DNA of 64,000 bases from CAWGUU01 sp963825765 (GCA_963825765.1 CAWGUU010000013.1:1-64000); one strand, 5' to 3'; shown: positions 18,799 to 27,667, numbered from the stretch's first letter. Notes: generated from the sequence alone by a model not told the origin. A program made the numbers and translations.

Positions 18799-21700
18799 CT
18801 AGGTCACCAGGCCATTCGGCCCCAAGAGCACCCGCAACTCCGACACCAGGCCATTGCCGGCGTCGACTCGGAACTCGTCGGGGAGGCGGAGAACGGTGCG
18901 CTCAAGGTGAAGGTGGACGGGCTGCGCCCCTGGATGGTCGCGCAACAAGGACTTCAGTCTACCAAGGAGGGTGTGGGACAGCCCGCCGACCGGCAGGTTG
19001 ATGCGCACCGGGGCAGTTCCCTCCGGTGAGAGGTCGGGCCGCTTGAGCTCCAGGCAGATGATCTTGGCCGGCTCCTCCCGCAGGTCGAGGCGGCCCTTGA
19101 CGCAGACGACGGCGTCGTCGGCCAGCAGCACGCCGTGCTCGAGCATCGTCCGCGGGAAGACCATCACCTCGATGGCCGACTGCAGGTCCTCGAGGGTGAA
19201 GACCGCCATCAGATCGCCCCGCTTGGTGTACTTGCGGGACAGGGCGGTGACCACGCCGCCCACCCACCGGGTCTCGCCGTCGCGCTGTTCCCGCAGGTCG
19301 GCGATGGTGCAGTCGGTGTGGCGGCGCAGGATCGCCTCGACCCCGAGGAGCGGGTGGCTGCTGAGATAGAGGCCCAGCATCTCCTTCTCGAACGCCAGCT
19401 TCTGGGTCTGCTCGAACTCCTCGGTGCCGATGGGGATGCGCTCGTCGTGCACCGCCTCAGGCCCCACCACCTCCCCGAACAGGCTCATGATCCCGAGCTC
19501 GTCGTCCCGGCGGCGGGCGAGGGTGTGGTCGATGATGCCCTCGAACACGGCGAGGAGGGCCCGGCGGGGATGGCCGAGCGAGTCGAAGGCGCCGGCCTTG
19601 ATCAGCGACTCGACGGAACGCTTGTTGAGCACGCCGGGGTCGACCCGCCGGCAGAAGTCGTAGAAGTCGGCGAAGGGCCCGGCGTTCTCGCGCTCGGCCA
19701 CGATGAGCCCGACCAGGCCCTCGCCGACGTTGCGGATGGCCGCCATCCCGAAGGGGATCTGGCCGCCGCCTGTCTGTTCCGGCGTGGTGACGACACCGAA
19801 CTCGGCGATCGACACGTTGACGTCGGGCACCATGACCTCGATGCCCATCCCCCGGCACTCGGACAGGTAGACGGCGGTGCGGTCCTTGTCGTCCTTCACC
19901 GAGGTGAGCAGGGCGGCCAGGTACTCGACGGGATGGTTGGCCTTCAGCCAGGCCGTCTGGTAGGCGACCATGCCGTAGGCGTAGGCGTGGCTCTTGTTGA
20001 AGGCGTAGTCGGCGAAGGGCTCGATCAGGTCGAAGAGGCCGGTGCCGAGCGATCGCTCGTAGCCGTTCGTCTCGCACGAGTCGACGAACTTCTCCCGCTC
20101 CATGGCGAGGAGCACGCGGTTTTTCTTGCCGCAGTTGTGGACGAGGAAGTCCTCGACGACGGCATAGGGACGGTCGGGGTTCGCCATGCGGAAGTCGAAG
20201 CACTCCGTGTCGCCCACGTATTCGACGGATGTGACGGTGTCCCACACCAGGTCGCCCGTGCGGAGATCTTCCAGTCGCTCGGAGTACAGCAACCCGTTGA
20301 GCGTCTGCCGATGGAGGACCCGGCTCCCGCAGTAGCCGCCGGAGTCGACGCCGAGCCGGCGCTTCGACTTCCCTGTGATCGCCTGACGACGAGCCAGCTC
20401 AGCGCCCAGGAAGGCGGCCGGAATGCCGATGTTGGTGGCACTGCTGCTGTCGCCCCATTCCAACAGCCACCGGTCGACCTTCGCCGCCTTCATCTGGGTC
20501 AGGTGCGGTCCGACCAGCAGGGCGAACGCCTTGGCGTGACCCTTGTCGGCCACCGAGAGCGTCCAGTGCTGGTCGCCGGCGATCGTACGGCGACAGAGGT
20601 TGGCGACGATGCCGAACCGCAGGAGCATGCGCTTGAGGCCCCGGCAGACGTTCCGGCTCTTCGACCCGAAGTGCATGCCCGATCGGTCGGCCCATCCGTC
20701 AGCGCAGAAGTACAGCCCGAGGAAACGCTCGATCTTGTGCTGGGGCAGGTTCAGCAGGAGCGGCACGATCGTCTTGTCGGCGGACACGCCCAGCCGGCCC
20801 AGGACGGGCAGGAGATCGAGCACCTCCTGCTTCCTGAGCGGCACACGCGTGACCCCGTTGTACACGCCCGCGCCGGGGTGGGGTCGACCGAAGTGCCGCT
20901 CATGGGCATCGATGAACCTCGCCACCAACTCAGGGTCGGTGTTGCAGAAGAACGCCCCCCGCTGATGAAGGCGGACGTCGGGTGTATAACCCTCGGAGAT
21001 GAGCAGGGAGGCCAGTTCCACCTCAGCCATGGAGACCTTGCTCCCTCCATGGGACTTCGTGTGTGCCGCCACTCCCACGAGGTCGCCGGGACCGATCTTG
21101 CCCAGTTCCCGCCACGCGTCCTCGACCAGGAGAGGATGTTCCGCCGTGGCCCGGATGGAGTAACCCGTCGACGTCGTCAGCTCGTAAACCGGCTTGGTGC
21201 CGACCGACCACACGTCGTCGATCAGCTCGAAACGGGACGCGCAGGAAACCGTGTCGACCGTCTGAACCCGCGGATCCCGCATGCTCATGACTCGTTCGAT
21301 GGGCACGTAGCCGCTGGCCCTGGTGAGCACGAGTGATCCGGCGGGAAGGCACGCCTTGCGCAGGTTGTCGGCCTCCTCCAGCGAGTAGCCGGCGAAGCGG
21401 GAGGCCACCCGCATCATCGACTCCTGGTAGATCATCAGCCCGTGGGTGTCGGCCAGCTCCTCCTCCAGGTGGGGGTGGAGGCACCTGACCGGCTTGCGCC
21501 CGTTCTTGCGGTCGGCGAAGTCGTTGTGCATGTTGGCGGCCATGGGGCCCGGCCGGTAGAGCGCCACCAGGGCGGCGACGTCGTCGAAGCAGGTGGGGGC
21601 CAGGGAGCGCATGAGCGCCCGCATGGGCCCGCCCTCCAGCTGGAAGACGCCCACCGAGTCGCCCTTGCGCAGCATCTCGAACGTGCGCTCGTCCTCCAGG

Positions 21701-23547
21701 GGGACGTTGTCGATGTCGACCCGCCGGCCGGTGGAGACCTCGATCAGGTCGAGGGCCCGCTCGATGACGGTGAGGTTCCGCAGGCCCAGGAAGTCCATCT
21801 TCAGCAGGCCGAGGGCGGCCACGCCGTTCATCTCGTACTGGGTGACGATTGGCGCGTCGGCGGGGTCGCCGCCCGGCTCGGGCTTGCGCTGGACGGGCAG
21901 GTACTCGATGAGCGGCTCCCGGGTGATCACCACCGCGGCGGCGTGGATGCCGTCCTGGCGGCGCAGCCCGGCCAGCCCGCGGGCCACGTCGACCACCTTC
22001 TTGACGTCGGCCTCGGCCTCGCACAGGGCCCGGAGGTCGGCCGCCATCTTGTAGCCCTCCTCGTGGCCCGGGGTCAGCTCCAGGCAGGCGTCGAGGGGGG
22101 TGTCGCGGCCCATGACCAGCGGGGGCATGGCCTTGGCGATCTTGTCGCCGACGGCGTACGGGAACCCGAGCACCCGGGCCGCGTCGCGCACCGCCGCCCG
22201 GGCCTTGATGGTGGAGAAGGTGACGATCTGGGCCACGTGGTCGGATCCGTAGCGCTCGGCCGCGTACCGGATCATCTCGCCGCGGTAGCGCTCGTCGAAG
22301 TCCATGTCGATGTCGGGCATCTCCCGGCGGCCCTCATTGAGGAAGCGCTCGAAGATCAGCCCGTAGCGGATGGGGTCGACGTCGACGATCTGCAGGCAGT
22401 AGGCGACGCAGCAGCCCGCCGCCGACCCCCGCCCCGGCCCGACCCGGATCCGCTTCTGGCGGGCGTGGTGGATGAGGTCCCACACGACGAGGAAGTAGGC
22501 CGACAGGCCCATGCGGTGGATGACGCCCAGCTCGTGGTCGATGCGCTCGGCAACCGCGGTCGGGACGGGGGCGCCGTAGCGCCGGCGGGCGCCCTCGAAG
22601 GTGAGCTCGCGGAGGTACTCGTCCTCGGTGCTACCGGCGGGGACCGTGAACCGGGGCAGCTCGGGCTTGCCGAACTCGATCTCGACGTCGACCCGCTCCG
22701 CGATTTGGAGGGTGTTGTCGCACGCTTCGGGCACCTCGGCGAACAACGCCCGCATCTCCGCCGCGCTCTTCAGGTAGTGCTCGCTGCCCTCGAACTTGAA
22801 CCGCTTCGGGTCGTCGACCTGGGCGCCGGTCTGGACACAGAGCAGGGCGTCGTGAGCCACGGCGTCCTTGCGGTGGGTGTAGTGGCTGTCGTTGGTGGCC
22901 AGCAGGGGGAGTCCGAGGTGACGGGCGATCTCGATGAGGTGGCGGTTGGCCTTGACCTGGTCGGCGATGCCGTGGTCCTGGAGCTCGACGTAGAGGTGGT
23001 CGGGGCCGAAGATGTCGCGCAGGCGGGCAGCGGCCCGGGTGGCGGCCTCGACGTCGTCGCGCAGCAGGGCCTGGCAGACGACGCCGCCCAGGCAGCCGGT
23101 GGTGGCGATGACGCCCTCGCGGTGGCGCTCGAGCAGCTCCCAATCGAGGCGGGGCTTTATGTAATAACCCGACAGGTACGCCTCGGACGACAGCTTGATC
23201 ATGTTCTTGTAGCCGGACGTGCTCTCGGCCAGCAGGGTCAGGTGGTAGTAGAGCTTCTCGCCCCGCTCGCCCTCGCCGCCGCCGTCGTCGATGCGGCCCC
23301 GGCGCGCCGGCCGCTCGAACCGGCTCTCCGCCGCCATGTAGGCCTCGATGCCCAGCACCGGGACGATCCCCGCCTTGCGGGCGGCCTGGTAGAAGGGAAG
23401 GACGCCGTACATGTTGCCGTGGTCGGTGATCCCGATGGCGGGCTGGCCGTCGGCCACCGCAGCGGCGACGACGTCGTCGATCCGGGCCGCCCCGTCGAGC
23501 ATCGAGTACTCGGTGTGGACATGGAGATGGGCGAAGCGCTCTCCCAC
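18799..23547 (-). CDS. dnaE: DNA polymerase III alpha subunit DnaE1, with intein
   Basis: The replicative polymerase, 1582 residues as translated. The PHP domain opens with HLHVHTEYSMLDGA; the polymerase palm has PDIDMDFDERYRGEMI with the catalytic aspartates; fingers, beta-binding, and a C-terminal OB fold (WVGGVVTALSRKYTKRGD) follow. An intein of 406 residues interrupts the chain after NLRKA, before CGKKNR; without it the protein is 1176 residues, normal for the family. I chose GTG at 23547 because AAGGGG sits eight bases upstream; an in-frame ATG at 23601 would add 18 residues. Confidence 0.96.
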   Translation of the reverse strand: MGERFAHLHVHTEYSMLDGAARIDDVVAAAVADGQPAIGITDHGNMYGVLPFYQAARKAGIVPVLGIEAYMAAESRFERPARRGRIDDGGGEGERGEKLYYHLTLLAESTSGYKNMIKLSSEAYLSGYYIKPRLDWELLERHREGVIATTGCLGGVVCQALLRDDVEAATRAAARLRDIFGPDHLYVELQDHGIADQVKANRHLIEIARHLGLPLLATNDSHYTHRKDAVAHDALLCVQTGAQVDDPKRFKFEGSEHYLKSAAEMRALFAEVPEACDNTLQIAERVDVEIEFGKPELPRFTVPAGSTEDEYLRELTFEGARRRYGAPVPTAVAERIDHELGVIHRMGLSAYFLVVWDLIHHARQKRIRVGPGRGSAAGCCVAYCLQIVDVDPIRYGLIFERFLNEGRREMPDIDMDFDERYRGEMIRYAAERYGSDHVAQIVTFSTIKARAAVRDAARVLGFPYAVGDKIAKAMPPLVMGRDTPLDACLELTPGHEEGYKMAADLRALCEAEADVKKVVDVARGLAGLRRQDGIHAAAVVITREPLIEYLPVQRKPEPGGDPADAPIVTQYEMNGVAALGLLKMDFLGLRNLTVIERALDLIEVSTGRRVDIDNVPLEDERTFEMLRKGDSVGVFQLEGGPMRALMRSLAPTCFDDVAALVALYRPGPMAANMHNDFADRKNGRKPVRCLHPHLEEELADTHGLMIYQESMMRVASRFAGYSLEEADNLRKACLPAGSLVLTRASGYVPIERVMSMRDPRVQTVDTVSCASRFELIDDVWSVGTKPVYELTTSTGYSIRATAEHPLLVEDAWRELGKIGPGDLVGVAAHTKSHGGSKVSMAEVELASLLISEGYTPDVRLHQRGAFFCNTDPELVARFIDAHERHFGRPHPGAGVYNGVTRVPLRKQEVLDLLPVLGRLGVSADKTIVPLLLNLPQHKIERFLGLYFCADGWADRSGMHFGSKSRNVCRGLKRMLLRFGIVANLCRRTIAGDQHWTLSVADKGHAKAFALLVGPHLTQMKAAKVDRWLLEWGDSSSATNIGIPAAFLGAELARRQAITGKSKRRLGVDSGGYCGSRVLHRQTLNGLLYSERLEDLRTGDLVWDTVTSVEYVGDTECFDFRMANPDRPYAVVEDFLVHNCGKKNRVLLAMEREKFVDSCETNGYERSLGTGLFDLIEPFADYAFNKSHAYAYGMVAYQTAWLKANHPVEYLAALLTSVKDDKDRTAVYLSECRGMGIEVMVPDVNVSIAEFGVVTTPEQTGGGQIPFGMAAIRNVGEGLVGLIVAERENAGPFADFYDFCRRVDPGVLNKRSVESLIKAGAFDSLGHPRRALLAVFEGIIDHTLARRRDDELGIMSLFGEVVGPEAVHDERIPIGTEEFEQTQKLAFEKEMLGLYLSSHPLLGVEAILRRHTDCTIADLREQRDGETRWVGGVVTALSRKYTKRGDLMAVFTLEDLQSAIEVMVFPRTMLEHGVLLADDAVVCVKGRLDLREEPAKIICLELKRPDLSPEGTAPVRINLPVGGLSHTLLGRLKSLLRDHPGAQPVHLHLERTVLRLPDEFRVDAGNGLVSELRVLLGPNGLVT
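20134..21351 (-). mobile_element. DnaE intein with LAGLIDADG homing endonuclease
   Basis: 406 residues spliced out of DnaE. It begins with the splicing Cys in CLPAGSLVLTRASGYVPIE, has the block B TAEHPLLV with its His, and ends FLVHN followed by the +1 Cys of CGKKNR, so all splicing residues are present. Between them are two dodecapeptide motifs of the LAGLIDADG type, ASLLISEGYT near residue 120 and FLGLYFCADGWAD near residue 225 of the intein, indicating a homing endonuclease domain. The insertion point RKA/CGKK is in a highly conserved part of the polymerase, as expected for a homing element. Confidence 0.92.
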
Positions 23548-23747
23548 CCGCTGATCCCCTTCTCGGTGTGCAGCGCGCTCTGTGGACAACACCGCGCGCA
23601 TCTTGTGGACGAGTTACAGGGATGTCATTCTAGCCCGATCTGGCCCGGGCGCCACGATCCGGGGAGCCGTCGGTGCGATGGGCCGTACCAGCCCGACCCA
23701 GGGGTCGACTTCGTGGAGCGCCTGCGTCCCGGCCATACTCGTCGCTC

Positions 23748-24065
23748 GTGAGCGCACCCAAACTCAGCGGCGAAACCGTCGCCTTTCGTGTCGTCGCCTA
23801 CGTCGAGGCTGCCAGCTTCCTCCTCCTCCTCGTGGCCTCGCTCGTCCATCGTGGCTTCGACGGTCCCGACGCGGTGAGTGCCCTCGGGCCCGTCCACGGC
23901 ATCCTGTTCCTCGTTTACGTCGTGCTGGCGGTGAAGATCCACGCCTCCCAGGGCTGGAGCTTCTGGCGTACCGTCGGCGTGATCCTGCTATCGGCGGTGC
24001 CGTTCGGCGGCTTCTGGGCCGGCAGCCACCTCCGTCCCGAGCCCGTCGCCAGCCGGCCCGACTGA
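23748..24065 (+). CDS. DUF3817 family membrane protein
   Basis: A 105-residue protein from GTG at 23748. It has three predicted membrane helices: AFRVVAYVEAASFLLLLVAS, the region GPVHGILFLVYVVLAVKIHA, and TVGVILLSAVPFGGFWAGS. The central GPVHGILFLVYV and PFGGFW are typical of DUF3817 proteins (YdzA-like) found in Actinomycetota. Its function is not known. It lies divergent from dnaE with 200 bases between. Confidence 0.8.
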   Translation: MSAPKLSGETVAFRVVAYVEAASFLLLLVASLVHRGFDGPDAVSALGPVHGILFLVYVVLAVKIHASQGWSFWRTVGVILLSAVPFGGFWAGSHLRPEPVASRPD

Positions 24066-24117
24066 CCTCTCCAACGCGGCGCTTCCCCCTTCCTGCCTTG
24101 TCAAGAGCGCGGAGGGA

Positions 24118-24730
24118 ATGCGGATGCGAAGGCTGTTCACGACCGAGGAGGCAATCGCTCGGGGGTTGACCTCGAGCACCTTGCGTTGGGGCGAGACGAC
24201 CAGGCGGTGGCGGCGGGTCCGCAAGGGCGTGTACGCCGAGGGCCCGGACGAGCCGACCGAGCTCGACCGGGCGCTGGCCGAGGTGATGGCACGCCATGTG
24301 GTGGCCGGCGGCCGCCTGGCCGGGATGCTGTACGGGCTCGACGGCATCGCGTCGCCAGGCCGTGCAAGCCGTCGGCGATCGCTGCCTCCCGAGCGGATCG
24401 TGCTCATAGACGGCGTTACCTGTACGGACGGGCTCCGGACGATGATGGTCCAGCTGGCCCGTCGGGTGCCGGACCTCCCCGCCCCCGCCCGGCAAGGCCG
24501 TGTCGGTCGCGGGGGGTGGACCTGGCCTGGCCCGAACTCGGGCTGTTCGTCGAGCTGGACGGCCAGCAGCACCTGGGCCAGCCGCTGTACGACGCCTCCA
24601 GGGAGACGTCGGTGGTAGCCGCCACGGGCTGGTTGTGCGGCCGGTTCACCTGGACGGAGGTGGTCCGCCGCCCTACCACGACGGCTCGACGGCTTGCCGC
24701 CCTCGCCCGGCAGGCGCGACGTCGACCGAT
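24118..24730 (+). pseudogene. Decayed AbiEi-like / DUF559 protein gene
   Basis: The first frame gives a winged-helix-like start, FTTEEAIARGLTSSTLRWGE and RRVRKGVYAEG, as in AbiEi-type antitoxin-related proteins of Actinomycetota that end in a DUF559 (Vsr-like) nuclease domain. After LRTMMVQLARRVPDL the frame breaks near 24500, and the DUF559 part (GVDLAWPELGLFVELDGQQH, then GWLCGRFTWTEV) continues in another frame with no proper stop. The central region is also shortened. Two defects make a pseudogene likely. A strong terminator follows at 24780. Confidence 0.7.
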
Positions 24731-24779
24731 GATCCACGATCTCTACGGTTCGCGACGCGGCTCCATGAGCGCGACGAAA

Positions 24780-24800
24780 GCCCGCCCCGTCGGGGCGGGC
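24780..24800. terminator. Strong GC hairpin flanked by A and T runs
   Basis: GCCCGCCCC at 24780-24788 pairs with GGGGCGGGC at 24792-24800 around a three-base loop, with AAA before and TT after. It lies 27 bases beyond the stop of the 68-residue gene on the minus strand and after the decayed gene on the plus strand, so it could serve both. Confidence 0.8.
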
Positions 24801-24827
24801 CTTGCCGATGGAGCAGCTACAAGAGCG

Positions 24828-25034
24828 CTAGGACAGCTGGCGCTCGACCGACTCCGTGCGCTCCTTGGTGCTCTCGTTCGTGTCGGGACCCGTGGTGCGG
24901 CCCTCGTCGTGGCTGAGAGGCGTCACGTCGTCGGTCTTCGTCTGGCCACCGGGGCTGGGGAACCCGCCCTCGTTGGCTCCGCCGGTGGTTTCGGGACGGT
25001 TCACGCCTGTGGGGTCTCTGCTCTCGTCCGGCAT
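24828..25034 (-). CDS. Small hydrophilic protein, 68 aa
   Basis: Starts at ATG 25034 with an excellent ribosome binding site (AAGGAG, seven bases upstream). The chain MPDESRDPTGVNRPETTGG and onward is almost wholly polar, rich in Thr, Glu, Gly and Pro, with no hydrophobic core, so it is probably disordered. It is followed by a strong terminator at 24780-24800. The strong translation signals suggest abundant expression, perhaps as a stress or cell-surface-associated protein, but no function can be assigned. Confidence 0.7.
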   Translation of the reverse strand: MPDESRDPTGVNRPETTGGANEGGFPSPGGQTKTDDVTPLSHDEGRTTGPDTNESTKERTESVERQLS

Positions 25035-25180
25035 GTGGTTCTCCTTCCGCGGGTCGCAATAGACCTCGCTCTTGGGGAAACGCACCCGCCGGAAGCGGGC
25101 TGCGTCACAGTCGTACCTACCCCGAACCGGCGACCGGTACACCGCCTCCGACCAGGTGGTGCGTGTGGCGGGCGGGAGCC

Positions 25181-25906
25181 CTACAGGTCGCGCAGGTCCA
25201 GCACGCTGCCGTTGTCGAGGCCGCGGTCGAGCAGCGACCAGATGCGCCGAGCGACGTCGGCGGGATCGCTCAGCTTCCCACCGGCATGGAGGTCGACGAA
25301 CTTCTGGCGGCTGGGGAAGTCGTCGGCGGACGTCTCCCGCAGGGTGGCCTGCATGCCAGTGTCGACGGTGCCCGGGGCCACCGAGAGCACCTGCACGCCG
25401 CCGCGAATGTCCTGCTCGGCACCGGCGTTGCGCACCCACTGGTCGACTGCGGCCTTGCCCGCGCCGTAGGAGGACCACCCCGGGTAGACGCTCTTGGCCG
25501 CTCCCGACGTGAACATGACCAGGTGGCGGGGGGCGTCGACCTCCCGAGCGGCGGCGAGGAACACGTGGCCGAGAACCTGGGGGGCGGCGCTGTTGAGCAC
25601 GACGTTGGCGGCGTAGTCCTCGGGATCGACCTCCCCGGCGAAGCCCATCGGGACGATGGTGCCGGCGGCGTGCACGAACACCACCCTGTCGCCGTCGAAG
25701 CCGGCCAGCTCGGTGGCGAACGACGCCGACACCGCCGGCCACGAGGACGGGTCGGACAGGTCGGCCTCGAGGTGTTCCACCCCCGCGCCCGGTGGCCGGC
25801 GCCGACCGATGCCGATCACCCTCGCCCCCTCCCACGGGACGGCGTCCGCCATCGCCGCGCCGATACCGCTCGACGCGCCCGAGATCCAGACCAGCGCCCC
25901 GGCCAT
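25181..25906 (-). CDS. Short-chain dehydrogenase/reductase
   Basis: A 241-residue Rossmann-fold oxidoreductase. ISGASSGIGAAMA is the dinucleotide-binding TGxxxGxG motif, FVHAAGT replaces NNAG, and SSYGAGKAAVDQW provides the YxxxK catalytic pair, with the Ser in MFTSGAAKS. C-terminal VAPGTVDTGMQ follows the usual PG motif. Substrate unknown. The ATG at 25906 lies seven bases after the stop of bpa on the same strand, so the two are likely co-transcribed. Confidence 0.9.
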   Translation of the reverse strand: MAGALVWISGASSGIGAAMADAVPWEGARVIGIGRRRPPGAGVEHLEADLSDPSSWPAVSASFATELAGFDGDRVVFVHAAGTIVPMGFAGEVDPEDYAANVVLNSAAPQVLGHVFLAAAREVDAPRHLVMFTSGAAKSVYPGWSSYGAGKAAVDQWVRNAGAEQDIRGGVQVLSVAPGTVDTGMQATLRETSADDFPSRQKFVDLHAGGKLSDPADVARRIWSLLDRGLDNGSVLDLRDL

Positions 25907-25913
25907 GCGCGGT

Positions 25914-26417
25914 TTAGAGGTAGTTGCCGGGCCGCCCGAAGTCGGGAGCCTGTCCGGAACCGCCGGGACCGGTGGGCAGGCCCCGCGGTCCGGGACCGCC
26001 CGGGCCGCCGGGACCGCCCATCCTGCCCATGGCCATCTGCTGGGCCGCGTACATCGCCGCCTGGATGCCGTGGAACAGGCCCTCCAGCCATCCGACCAGC
26101 TGGGCCTGGGCCACCCGCAGCTCGTCGCTGCTGGGCACCTCACCCTCGCTGAACGGGAAGGTCACCCGCGCCAGCTCCTCCTTGAGGTCGTCGGACACTC
26201 CGTCGGCCAGCTCGCGGATCGACGTCTCGTAGATCTCCTTCATGCGGCCCCGGCCCGACTCGTCGAGTGGCGCCCGCCGCACCTCCTCGAGCAGCTCCTT
26301 CACCATCGAGCCTATCCGCAGCACCTTGGCCGGCGAGTTGATCGTCTCGGTCGGGGGCCCTTCGTCCGGCGTTTCATCCACGACGACCAGGGGTGCGCCT
26401 TCACGTTCTTCTGCCAT
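25914..26417 (-). CDS. bpa: Bacterial proteasome activator Bpa
   Basis: A 167-residue ATP-independent activator of the 20S proteasome (DUF2587 family, Rv3780 homologue). The conserved helical core RIGSMVKELLEEVRRAPLDE, TSIRELADGVSDDLKEELAR and DELRVAQAQLVGWLEGLFHG is intact. The Gly/Pro-rich tail ends in GNYL, corresponding to the C-terminal GQYL motif that docks into the proteasome alpha ring. I chose ATG at 26417 over an in-frame TTG six codons upstream. Presence implies a proteasome-bearing actinobacterium. Confidence 0.93.
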   Translation of the reverse strand: MAEEREGAPLVVVDETPDEGPPTETINSPAKVLRIGSMVKELLEEVRRAPLDESGRGRMKEIYETSIRELADGVSDDLKEELARVTFPFSEGEVPSSDELRVAQAQLVGWLEGLFHGIQAAMYAAQQMAMGRMGGPGGPGGPGPRGLPTGPGGSGQAPDFGRPGNYL

Positions 26418-26448
26418 GGATGGATACTTGCCCAATCAGGCCCGCCCT

Positions 26449-26498
26449 GCCACTGTCACGCCCGAGCAGCCACTGTCACCCCGGGAAGCCACTGTCAC
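26449..26498. repeat. Imperfect tandem repeat carrying the stop codon of the adjacent gene
   Basis: GCCACTGTCAC occurs three times, spaced 20 and 19 bases, at 26449, 26469 and 26488. Read on the minus strand each copy is GTGACAGTGGC, and the rightmost copy contains the actual TGA stop (26497-26495) of the phosphodiesterase gene. The array thus looks like duplications of the gene end into the space before bpa. Confidence 0.9.
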
Positions 26499-27604
26499 GC
26501 CCGGGCCGCCACAAGGGGGACGAGCATCTCGGCCCTGGTGAGGGATCCGTGCCGGCACCGCAGCCGGTACTCGCCGGTGTCGGCCTGGTCCAGGAAGGCC
26601 ACCGGCTCCCGGGCGGCCAGCACCACGTCGCCCAGGCGGGCCTCGACGTCGGGGGCGAGGGCGCCGCCGAACCACCCCTCGGCCACCGCTTCGGTGCGGG
26701 TCCTGACCCACGCGACGGTGTCGTAGAGCCCGTGGGCCGCCCGTTCCAGCTCGCCGTTGTCGCCCGGCCGGGCGTGCAGCCAGCGGAAGCGTCCCTCGCC
26801 TGACAGCAGGGAGGTCAGCTCCGCCACCTCGGGCGCCAACCCGATGACCGATTCGCCCACGTCGACCTGACCGTGGTCGGCCACGACGGCCAGGGCGGCG
26901 CCCGGCGGCATGACGTCGAGCAGGTCTGCGGCCAGCCGGTCGGCGGCCACCACCTCGGCGTCGTAGTAGGGCCCGAAGCCGAACTCGTGGGCCACCGAGT
27001 CGACGCCCGGGTAGTAGGCGTAGACGAAGCGCTCGCCCGACCGGAGTAGTCGGCCGACGTGGGTCACCAGCGACGACGGCAGCCTCCAGCCGTGGATCTG
27101 CGACCCGGCCAGGTGGGCCATCGAGAACCCCGTCTCGAAGAACTCGGCCTTGGTCACCACCGGCGGCTTGGTGCCGCCGAAGGGCTCCCGAGGCTGGAAC
27201 CCGGCGGGCGGCACCGACAGCCGGGCGTCGCCGGACTCGGTGCGCCACCGCAGGACGTTGAGCACCTCGTCGGTCGGCACCCGCACCCGGTACCCCACCA
27301 GGCCGTGGACGGCAGGGGGGCTGGACGTGGTCAGCGACGTGAGGGCGGTGGCGGTGGTCGACGGGGCGACCGACGTGATGGGGCCGCCCTCCATGGCCGC
27401 AAGGGTCGGAGCCAGCGACTCCCTCGCGCGCAGCTGCTCCCACCCCAGGCCGTCGACCACCAGCAGCACCACCTGGTCGGCACCCACGACGGGCCCAGGC
27501 ACCCATGCCGGGGCGTCGCCGGCGGGCGCCAGCAGGGCGGGGATCACCCCGTCGAGGCATGCGCCGCCGTACTCGGGGAGCACCGGTTGGACGTCCGAAA
27601 CCAT
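26495..27604 (-). CDS. Alkaline phosphatase-superfamily phosphodiesterase/pyrophosphatase
   Basis: A 369-residue protein of the type I phosphodiesterase/nucleotide pyrophosphatase family. VVLLVVDGLGWEQL gives the first metal Asp, SVAPSTTATALTSL carries the catalytic Thr/Ser, YYPGVDSVAHEFG holds Asp and His ligands, and AVVADHGQVDVG gives the DHG metal site. No signal peptide was seen, so a cytoplasmic location is likely. Substrate unknown. It starts with ATG at 27604, divergent from the Rrf2 regulator. Confidence 0.88.
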   Translation of the reverse strand: MVSDVQPVLPEYGGACLDGVIPALLAPAGDAPAWVPGPVVGADQVVLLVVDGLGWEQLRARESLAPTLAAMEGGPITSVAPSTTATALTSLTTSSPPAVHGLVGYRVRVPTDEVLNVLRWRTESGDARLSVPPAGFQPREPFGGTKPPVVTKAEFFETGFSMAHLAGSQIHGWRLPSSLVTHVGRLLRSGERFVYAYYPGVDSVAHEFGFGPYYDAEVVAADRLAADLLDVMPPGAALAVVADHGQVDVGESVIGLAPEVAELTSLLSGEGRFRWLHARPGDNGELERAAHGLYDTVAWVRTRTEAVAEGWFGGALAPDVEARLGDVVLAAREPVAFLDQADTGEYRLRCRHGSLTRAEMLVPLVAARA

Positions 27605-27637
27605 GGCCTAGGCCACGCTACGCCGTACCATGGGGCC

Positions 27638-27667
27638 ATGAAGGTGTCGACGAGGGGTGATCGTTGA
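27638..27667 (+). other. Possible 9-codon leader ORF duplicating the Rrf2 N-terminus
   Basis: ATG AAG GTG TCG ACG AGG GGT GAT CGT TGA encodes MKVSTRGDR and stops inside the TTG start of the Rrf2-family gene (TTGA overlap), which itself begins MKVSTRGDY. The two copies are 26 bases apart and in different frames, yet differ mainly at third codon positions. Either a leader peptide for translational coupling or an old tandem duplication. Confidence 0.45.

Noticed and set aside
21442..23751. Long open frame of about 770 codons on the plus strand, antisense to dnaE
   Set aside because: It mirrors the codon structure of dnaE; its translation is low-complexity Val/Gly/His/Asp-rich sequence without domains. 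GC-rich genes commonly leave such open frames on the opposite strand.
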